DNA of 19,692 nt from positions 1 to 19,692 of the forward strand of contig JAITMW010000062.1 of NCBI GenBank assembly GCA_031277155.1, read 5' to 3'. How positions within the stretch are numbered: position 1 is the stretch's first letter; every line of letters starts with the position of its first letter. The notes below the pieces were generated by a model. It was not told the DNA's origin. It did no database searches and was given only the letters and a program-made list of their open reading frames with translations. This stretch comes from Clostridiales bacterium (GTDB lineage Bacteria > Bacillota > Clostridia > Lachnospirales > WRAX01). Position numbers and translations under genes: made by a program. Of the stretch, positions 14,866-19,692 are shown one piece after another.

Positions 14866-15156
14866 GTGAATATTATTTTGGCGGAAGCCGTCTGGAATTT
14901 TGGAAATTTCCTGGTTGTCATATTGATGATACGTGTCATCATGTCCTGGATACCATTTAATCCCGATGGTGTTTTGGGCAAGATTTTCGGTATTCTCTCC
15001 GCATTTACGGAGCCCTTTGTGTCGCCCATCAGGCGTTTGATACAGCGTTCGCCGCTGGGCGGGCCCGGTATGATGATTGATTTTTCCCCCATGCTGGCCT
15101 TTCTTGCCATACGCTTAATTACAACTTTATTGGCGAATTTTTTGCGTAACATGTAA
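14866..15156 (+). CDS. ylmG: YggT/YlmG family membrane protein
   Basis: The 96-residue protein has two membrane helices (about 10-30 and 73-93) joined by the conserved PFVSPIRRLIQRSPLGG (50-66) and DFSPM (72-76). The family sits in sepF-ylmG-ylmH clusters across Bacillota and cyanobacteria and is linked to cell division or nucleoid distribution, with no proven biochemical function. The start is a GTG at 14866. The ATG two bases earlier is followed directly by a stop, and GAGGAGG (14852-14858) is placed well for the GTG. Confidence 0.92.
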   Translation: MNIILAEAVWNFGNFLVVILMIRVIMSWIPFNPDGVLGKIFGILSAFTEPFVSPIRRLIQRSPLGGPGMMIDFSPMLAFLAIRLITTLLANFLRNM

Positions 15157-15157
15157 T

Positions 15158-15955
15158 ATGAATAAAAAATTGCACGAATTGTCCCGTTTTTTGGATAAAA
15201 TGTACAAATCTGATTCAGGTCACTCTTTTGCAAAGGTGCTGGGTCAGGTTTATTTGTGTCTTGAAAGCGGAGCGCCTGCTTTTACAGATTTTTTGGACCC
15301 GGAGAGGCGTCAATATGCACAATCCCGCTTGATTGGCCTGGAGAAATTTGGCATTGCCATGACTGAAGAGGGCGGATATCCCGAGGCAGAGCGCAAAATG
15401 CTGGGCTTTGCGCCAGAGGATATGGATTTCCCGCAATATCCCATCGCGAGGATTTTGGCAGAATTTGATGCCAAGCACGCAAGCCCGGCCCACAGCGACT
15501 TTCTTGGCGCCATATTGGGCCTTGGCCTTAGCCGCAATGTCATCGGCGACATCGTGATGCTGCCCGCCTCTGCCGTGATTATGGCCGAGGCCCATATTGA
15601 GGGTTTTCTGCTGTCCGGCCTGCGCAAAGTGGGCAAAACAGCGGTTTCTACCAGCCATCTGCCGAGGGACGCCCATATTTTCGGCATTGACAATCGCAAG
15701 ACGGACAGGCTGATTTGTGCCTCCCTTAGGCTGGACAATGTGCTGGCGGCGGCTTTCAGGCTTTCCAGGGGCGATGCGGCTGCTTTGGTAAAATCCGGAA
15801 AAGCCTTCATAAATTGGCATGAGGCCGCCTCTGCCTCAAAGGTCGTGAGGCAGGGCGATATGTTGACTTTGCGCAAATATGGCCGCGTGCAGATATCGAA
15901 TTTGGCGGGCAAATCCCGCAAGGACCACTTTTTGATTGACATTATACGGTATTGA
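15158..15955 (+). CDS. ylmH: YlmH, S4-domain RNA-binding protein
   Basis: The 265-residue protein has the YlmH N-terminal region, the central motif SDFLGAILGLGLSRNVIGDIV (113-133) and a C-terminal S4 RNA-binding domain (about 186-250; SLRLDNVLAAAFRLSRGDAAALV, then VRQGDMLTLRKYGRVQI). YlmH binds stalled 50S subunits carrying peptidyl-tRNA and rescues them in B. subtilis, so it is a ribosome quality-control factor in a division cluster. The ATG lies one base after the ylmG stop. No Shine-Dalgarno sequence precedes it (TTTGCGTAACATGTAAT), so it most likely depends on termination-reinitiation from ylmG. divIVA, the usual next gene, is missing. Confidence 0.93.
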   Translation: MNKKLHELSRFLDKMYKSDSGHSFAKVLGQVYLCLESGAPAFTDFLDPERRQYAQSRLIGLEKFGIAMTEEGGYPEAERKMLGFAPEDMDFPQYPIARILAEFDAKHASPAHSDFLGAILGLGLSRNVIGDIVMLPASAVIMAEAHIEGFLLSGLRKVGKTAVSTSHLPRDAHIFGIDNRKTDRLICASLRLDNVLAAAFRLSRGDAAALVKSGKAFINWHEAASASKVVRQGDMLTLRKYGRVQISNLAGKSRKDHFLIDIIRY

Positions 15956-15964
15956 GGAGAGCGT

Positions 15965-17137
15965 ATGCGCAAAATCGGCATCATGGGCGGCACCTTCGAC
16001 CCTATACACAATGGGCATCTTACCGCGGCCGAAGAGGTTAGGCAGCGCCTTGGCCTGCACGAAGTGATTTTTGTGCCGGCGGGCACGCCGCCGCTGAAAG
16101 ACGCGGCGAAAACGGCTTCGGCGCGCCATCGCCGCATAATGTGCGAAATGGCCACACGGGATAATCCGAATTTTTCCGTCAGCACCATGGAAATTGACCG
16201 CGAGGGGACAAGCTATACAATTGACACCATCGCGCAGTTTGTCCGTGACAGGCCCGATGCGGAGCTGTTTTTCATCGTGGGGGCGGATGCTGCCGATAAT
16301 TTCCAAAAATGGTATAAATTCCAAAGCATCCTGAAAATGTGCAAAATTGTCGTCACAACAAGGCCCGGAAACCCCCTGGATGAAGGACTTGCGGCAAAAT
16401 ATGGCCAGCGCATCATTTACGTGCCAATTTCTGACATTGACATTTCGTCCACGCAAATTCGCGATTCGATTGCCCGCGGGAAGTTTGTGCGGTATTTTAT
16501 GCCCTGCTGCGTAAGCGACTATATCCACAGCCAAGGGCTGTATATCGGGCAGTTTGAGCATTTCAAGCGGATTTTGCAAATTGACCTGTCGGCGGAGCGA
16601 TTTGCCCACTCCCTTTCGGTGGTGGATGAGGCCGAAAAGTTGGGGCTGCGGCATGGCCAGGGGGAGGCCGCGCTGGAAAAGCTGCTGCTGGCGGCGCTGC
16701 TGCACGATTGCGCGAAAAATTTTTGTGATGAGCGGTCATTCGCGCAGATTAAAGAGTTTTGTCGGTGCGAGGGCTTTGCGCTGGATGATTTTTTCGCGGA
16801 TGCCCCTTGGCTTGCCCACAGCTTTGTGGGCGCAGTGCGGGCTAAGGCGAAATTTGGCGTTAAAGACCCCGAGGTGCTTGATGCAATCGCAGGCCACACC
16901 TTCGGCAAGCCCAATATGACAATTATTGACAAAATAATATACATCGCGGACTTTATCGAGGCCACCCGCGCCCCCAACGATGCACGAAGCCACGCGCGAA
17001 AGTTGGCATATGAGGATTTGGACGCGGCGATGATATATATTTTGCGCCACACAATTGAGAAAACCGCCGCGCGCGGGCTGCCTGTCTATAAGGACAGCGA
17101 GCTGGCGCTGCGGAATTTGGAGGAAAATTATGGATAG
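15965..17137 (+). CDS. nadD: NadD-YqeK fusion: nicotinate-nucleotide adenylyltransferase plus HD hydrolase
   Basis: Residues 1 to about 193 are NadD, which makes deamido-NAD from nicotinate mononucleotide and ATP: GGTFDPIHNGH (8-18), VPAGTPPLK (37-45, with Leu where PPHK is common), FFIVGADAADNFQKW, and ISSTQIR (160-166). Residues about 197-390 are YqeK, an HD-domain hydrolase of Ap4A: His215 (RFAHSLSV), LLHDCAK with His247/Asp248, His285 (LAHSF), GHTFG (His311) and ADFIEATR (Asp329). In B. subtilis nadD and yqeK are adjacent separate genes; one chain is known in other lineages. GAGGAG (15954-15959) precedes the ATG and overlaps the ylmH stop. The gene end overlaps rsfS by eight bases. Confidence 0.94.
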   Translation: MRKIGIMGGTFDPIHNGHLTAAEEVRQRLGLHEVIFVPAGTPPLKDAAKTASARHRRIMCEMATRDNPNFSVSTMEIDREGTSYTIDTIAQFVRDRPDAELFFIVGADAADNFQKWYKFQSILKMCKIVVTTRPGNPLDEGLAAKYGQRIIYVPISDIDISSTQIRDSIARGKFVRYFMPCCVSDYIHSQGLYIGQFEHFKRILQIDLSAERFAHSLSVVDEAEKLGLRHGQGEAALEKLLLAALLHDCAKNFCDERSFAQIKEFCRCEGFALDDFFADAPWLAHSFVGAVRAKAKFGVKDPEVLDAIAGHTFGKPNMTIIDKIIYIADFIEATRAPNDARSHARKLAYEDLDAAMIYILRHTIEKTAARGLPVYKDSELALRNLEENYG

Positions 17138-17489
17138 CGTAGATATTATGGATGCCGTCAAAGCCGCCTATAATGCCGCTTCGGACAAAATGGGCGATGA
17201 CATCATTGTGCTGGACATTCGCGGGATATCCGTCCTGACGGAATTTTTTGTCATTGCCAGCGCGAACAATTCCAACCAGCTAAAGGCCATGGCGGACCAT
17301 ATTCAGGAAAAATTGCATGTCCTTGGCGTGCGTATGCGCCATGCCGAGGGCGTGCAGAGTGCCAGATGGATTTTGCTGGATTTTGGCGACATCGTTGTGC
17401 AATTGTTCCGTAAAGAGGAAAGGGAGTATTATCGCCTGGAGAAGCTGTGGGGCGACGCAAAGACGATTTTGCCGGACGAGCTGGCGTGA
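17130..17489 (+). CDS. rsfS: Ribosome silencing factor RsfS
   Basis: RsfS binds L14 on the large subunit and blocks subunit joining in starvation. The 119-residue protein contains the family core ITVLDIRGISVLTEFFVIAS-like segment (25-44), NSNQLKAMADHI, HAEGVQSARWILLDFGDIVV and the closing EREYYRLEKLWGDA (97-110). I chose the ATG at 17130, which lies inside the end of nadD-yqeK and has GGAGGA (17119-17124) five bases upstream. A second in-frame ATG at 17148 would cut the first helix and lacks a site. Its place after nadD-yqeK is conserved in Bacillota. Confidence 0.95.
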   Translation: MDSVDIMDAVKAAYNAASDKMGDDIIVLDIRGISVLTEFFVIASANNSNQLKAMADHIQEKLHVLGVRMRHAEGVQSARWILLDFGDIVVQLFRKEEREYYRLEKLWGDAKTILPDELA

Positions 17490-17506
17490 TTTTTGGAGGC
17501 GATTTT

Positions 17507-19480
17507 ATGGCAAAAAATAGCAAGAAATATGACAACGAGAGCATCACCCAGCTGAAAGGCGCAGACCGCGTGCGGCGGCGGCCCTCGGTGATTTTTGGCT
17601 CGGACGATTTGGTGGGATGCCAACATTCGATTTTTGAAATAATTTCCAATTCCATTGATGAGGCCCGGGAGGGATATGGCGACCGCATCGAGATTACGCG
17701 CCATACAGACGGAAGCATCACCAATGTGGATTATGGACGCGGCATACCTGTGGATTACAATGCCGTTGAGAAGAAATACAACTGGGAGTTGGTTTTTTGC
17801 GAGCTTTACGCCGGCGGAAAATATAATAACAACAACAGCGAGAATTATCGCTTCAGCCTGGGCTTAAACGGCCTGGGGCTTTGCTCTGCCCAATATGCCT
17901 CGCGTTATATGGATGTCAAAATTTATCGCGATGGCTACGAATACTCCTTGTATTTTGAGCGGGGCAAAAATATCGGCGGCCTGACGAAGGAAATCGCCGC
18001 GGACAGCCGCACGGGCACCATAATACGCTGGCTGCCCGATGATGAGGTCTTTAAAGAAATTGCCGTGCCGCTGGAATATTTTCAGGACATGCTGAAAAAA
18101 CAGGCCATTGTGAATGACGGGCTGGTTTTTGTGCTGTATGACGAGGAAAGCGGCGAGGAATTTACATATTGCTATGAAAACGGCATTGCGGGTTATATTT
18201 CTGAGCTTTGCGGCGATGGCGCCCTTACCGCTCCCGTAAGTTTCGCTCACGAGACCGCGGGGCGGGACCGGGAAGATTTGCCGAACTATTTGCTAAAATT
18301 TGCCATTACATTTTGCTTTGACAACAATGTAAATCTTTTACAATATTTCCATAATTCCAGCTTTTTGGAATATGGCGGCTCTCCCGACAGGGCCGTTAAA
18401 AATGCCTTTGTGGCGGCCATTGACGCCTATATCCGCAACGCGGGTCTATATAAAAAGGACGAAAAAAAGATTACCTTTGCGGACATCGAGGATTCTTTGG
18501 TACTTATTTCCAGCTCTTTTTCAACTGTGACCAGCTATGAAAATCAGACAAAAAAGGCCATAAATAACAAATTTATCCAAGAGGCCATGACGGACTTTCT
18601 AAAAAAGCAACTGTCAGTTTATTTTATCGAAAATAAGACCGAGGCCGATAAGATTATGGGCCAGGTGCTGATAAACAAGCGCAGCCGCGAAACCGCCGAA
18701 AAAACTCGCCTCTCTGTAAAGAAAAAGCTGACGGGGGGCGTGGATTTCACAAATCGCACGGAAAAATTTGTAAATTGCCGCACCAAGGACATCACCCGCC
18801 GCGAATTGTACATCGTCGAGGGGGATTCTGCCCTTGGCTCTTGCAAATTGGGGCGCGACGCCGAATTTCAGGCCATCATGCCCGTGCGCGGCAAAATCCT
18901 CAATTGCCTAAAGGCCGATTATAACAAGATTTTCGCCAATGACATCATCACAGACCTGATACGCGTGCTGGGCTGCGGCGTGGAGGTTACTTCCAAGCAC
19001 AGCAGGGACCTGAATTCCTTTGACCTTGACAAGCTAAGCTGGGCAAAAATCATCATCTGCACCGATGCGGATTATGACGGCTTTCAAATCCGCGTGCTGA
19101 TACTCACCATGCTATACCGCCTGATGCCCGCCCTAATCACTGAAAAAAAGGTATTTATTGCCGAATCGCCGCTGTATGAAATCACGGCGGGCAAAAAGAC
19201 GCATTTTGCCTATACCGATGCCGAAAAAAACGCCATCACGGCCAAAATCAAGGGCAAATTCCATATCCAGCGCAGCAAGGGCCTGGGCGAAAACGAGCCT
19301 GAAATGATGTGGCAAACCACCATGAACCCCGCCACGCGCAAGCTGGTGCAGGTGCTGCCGCAGGATGCCGAGGCCACGCGCCTGATGTTTGAGGTGCTGC
19401 AAGGCGACAATATCAAGGGGCGCAAGGAATTTATTGAAAAAAACGGATACAAATATATGGAAATGGTGGATGTTGTATGA
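17507..19480 (+). CDS. Divergent type IIA topoisomerase B subunit (GyrB/ParE-like)
   Basis: This 657-residue protein has the full GyrB/ParE layout. In the GHKL ATPase, EIISNSIDEA carries Glu44 and Asn48, VDYGRGIP carries Asp75, and the lid reads LGLNGLG. The transducer has QTK (347-349). The TOPRIM domain has VEGDSALGSCKLGRDAEFQAI (Glu438), CTDADYDG (Asp520, Asp522, Asp524) and QRSKGLGENEPEMMWQTTM. Against canonical GyrB/ParE, several near-invariant positions differ: Tyr76 in the GRGIP loop, Asn in place of His in GLHGVG, Leu in EGDSAxGS, Tyr in DADxDG. All core catalytic residues remain. It is therefore probably an active paralogue besides a canonical gyrase encoded elsewhere. GGAGGC (17495-17500) precedes the ATG. 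The A subunit is not within the window. Confidence 0.9.
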   Translation: MAKNSKKYDNESITQLKGADRVRRRPSVIFGSDDLVGCQHSIFEIISNSIDEAREGYGDRIEITRHTDGSITNVDYGRGIPVDYNAVEKKYNWELVFCELYAGGKYNNNNSENYRFSLGLNGLGLCSAQYASRYMDVKIYRDGYEYSLYFERGKNIGGLTKEIAADSRTGTIIRWLPDDEVFKEIAVPLEYFQDMLKKQAIVNDGLVFVLYDEESGEEFTYCYENGIAGYISELCGDGALTAPVSFAHETAGRDREDLPNYLLKFAITFCFDNNVNLLQYFHNSSFLEYGGSPDRAVKNAFVAAIDAYIRNAGLYKKDEKKITFADIEDSLVLISSSFSTVTSYENQTKKAINNKFIQEAMTDFLKKQLSVYFIENKTEADKIMGQVLINKRSRETAEKTRLSVKKKLTGGVDFTNRTEKFVNCRTKDITRRELYIVEGDSALGSCKLGRDAEFQAIMPVRGKILNCLKADYNKIFANDIITDLIRVLGCGVEVTSKHSRDLNSFDLDKLSWAKIIICTDADYDGFQIRVLILTMLYRLMPALITEKKVFIAESPLYEITAGKKTHFAYTDAEKNAITAKIKGKFHIQRSKGLGENEPEMMWQTTMNPATRKLVQVLPQDAEATRLMFEVLQGDNIKGRKEFIEKNGYKYMEMVDVV

Positions 19481-19692
19481 GGAGACAATTTTTGGCGGCC
19501 GCGCTGCTTTTCGGGCTGTTTTCGGCCTGCGGCGGCGCCCCTGAGGAAATTTATGATGCTTACATAGCAGCCGATGAATTTTATGCGGCCGAGGAAGAAA
19601 TCCCGGAAATTATTGAGGATGCGGAGGAATATACCGTGGAAGAGATTTTGTATGCCAATCCAGAGCCAATTTTTGCCAGCGAGCCCCTGCCG
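19477..19692 (+). CDS. Acidic lipoprotein, 3' end cut by window
   Basis: The frame opens at an ATG overlapping the topoisomerase stop by four bases and stays open for 72 codons to the window's edge. The first residues MRRQFLAAALLFGLFSAC form a short lipoprotein signal peptide: two arginines, a hydrophobic stretch and a lipobox FSAC with Cys18 as the lipidated residue (Phe at -3 is less common). What follows is strongly acidic and repetitive in Glu/Ala/Tyr (for example EEIYDAYIAADEFYAAEEE), probably a flexible linker before a domain lying beyond the window. I cannot name a family. AGGAGA follows the start instead of preceding it, so coupling with the upstream gene is likely. Confidence 0.78.
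   Translation, partial: MRRQFLAAALLFGLFSACGGAPEEIYDAYIAADEFYAAEEEIPEIIEDAEEYTVEEILYANPEPIFASEPLP

Noticed and set aside
15310..16705. Two long minus-strand open frames (292 and 289 codons) opposite ylmH and nadD-yqeK
   Set aside because: Both mirror well-identified plus-strand genes, have no ribosome binding site or family features, and are Ser/Arg- or His/Arg-rich as expected of antisense frames.
17447..17506. Longer N terminus for the topoisomerase subunit, beginning inside rsfS
   Set aside because: These codons overlap rsfS in another frame, and the ATG at 17507 has a well-placed GGAGGC and directly precedes the family's conserved start.
1..19692. Mobile element, CRISPR array, riboswitch or tRNA gene
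   Set aside because: I found no transposase, regular repeat-spacer pattern, conserved riboswitch-like leader or cloverleaf. The gaps between genes are too short or unstructured.

Overview
The window is a dense, entirely plus-strand stretch of a bacterial chromosome with 25 protein genes. The gene families and their order (ylxM-ffh-rpsP-khpA-rimM-trmD; ireB-ruvX-DUF1292; mltG-trmR-trhP; sepF-ylmG-ylmH; nadD-yqeK-rsfS) point to a low-copy core region of a Bacillota member, most likely an anaerobic clostridial lineage. The desulfurase/DUF3343 pair, the Fe-S tRNA-modifying enzymes and the second GyrB-like protein fit that. No rRNA, tRNA, CRISPR array, transposase or phage gene was found. No gap without a gene exceeds 300 bases; the longest is 198 bases, upstream of sepF. 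Both ends cut genes.

Layout. Bases 1-1357 hold the 3' part of a class-V aminotransferase/cysteine desulfurase and a DUF3343 small protein, a pair tied elsewhere to sulfur or selenium handling. A near-consensus promoter at 1376-1404 then starts the SRP/ribosome-maturation block: ylxM, ffh, rpsP, khpA, rimM, trmD, a 35-residue membrane peptide and mtaB. A second promoter at 6260-6288 precedes ireB, a ruvX gene fused in frame to a DUF1292 domain, rnj (RNase J), mltG, trmR, a U32-family gene, acpS and a large HlyD-like membrane protein. A third promoter at 14124-14152 precedes sepF, ylmG, ylmH, a nadD-yqeK fusion, rsfS, a divergent GyrB/ParE-like topoisomerase subunit and the start of a lipoprotein gene.

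The genes are packed tightly. Six junctions are 4-base ATGA overlaps (1112, 4170, 6611, 10884, 12119, 19477), and four more overlap by 8 to 28 bases. No convincing rho-independent terminator was seen, so transcripts probably run through the internal promoters.

Functionally the window joins translation quality (SRP, S16, RimM, TrmD, MtaB, TrmR/TrhP, RuvX, RsfS, RNase J) with envelope growth and division (KhpA, IreB, MltG, the HlyD-like protein, SepF, YlmG, YlmH). Most of it is ordinary housekeeping. The parts worth a second look are the RuvX-DUF1292 fusion, whose linker encodes a good internal ribosome binding site and start; the divergent topoisomerase B subunit coupled to an acidic lipoprotein; the tiny membrane gene in the place often held by rplS; and the HlyD-like protein beside sepF. 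I see no convincing undescribed multi-gene system.
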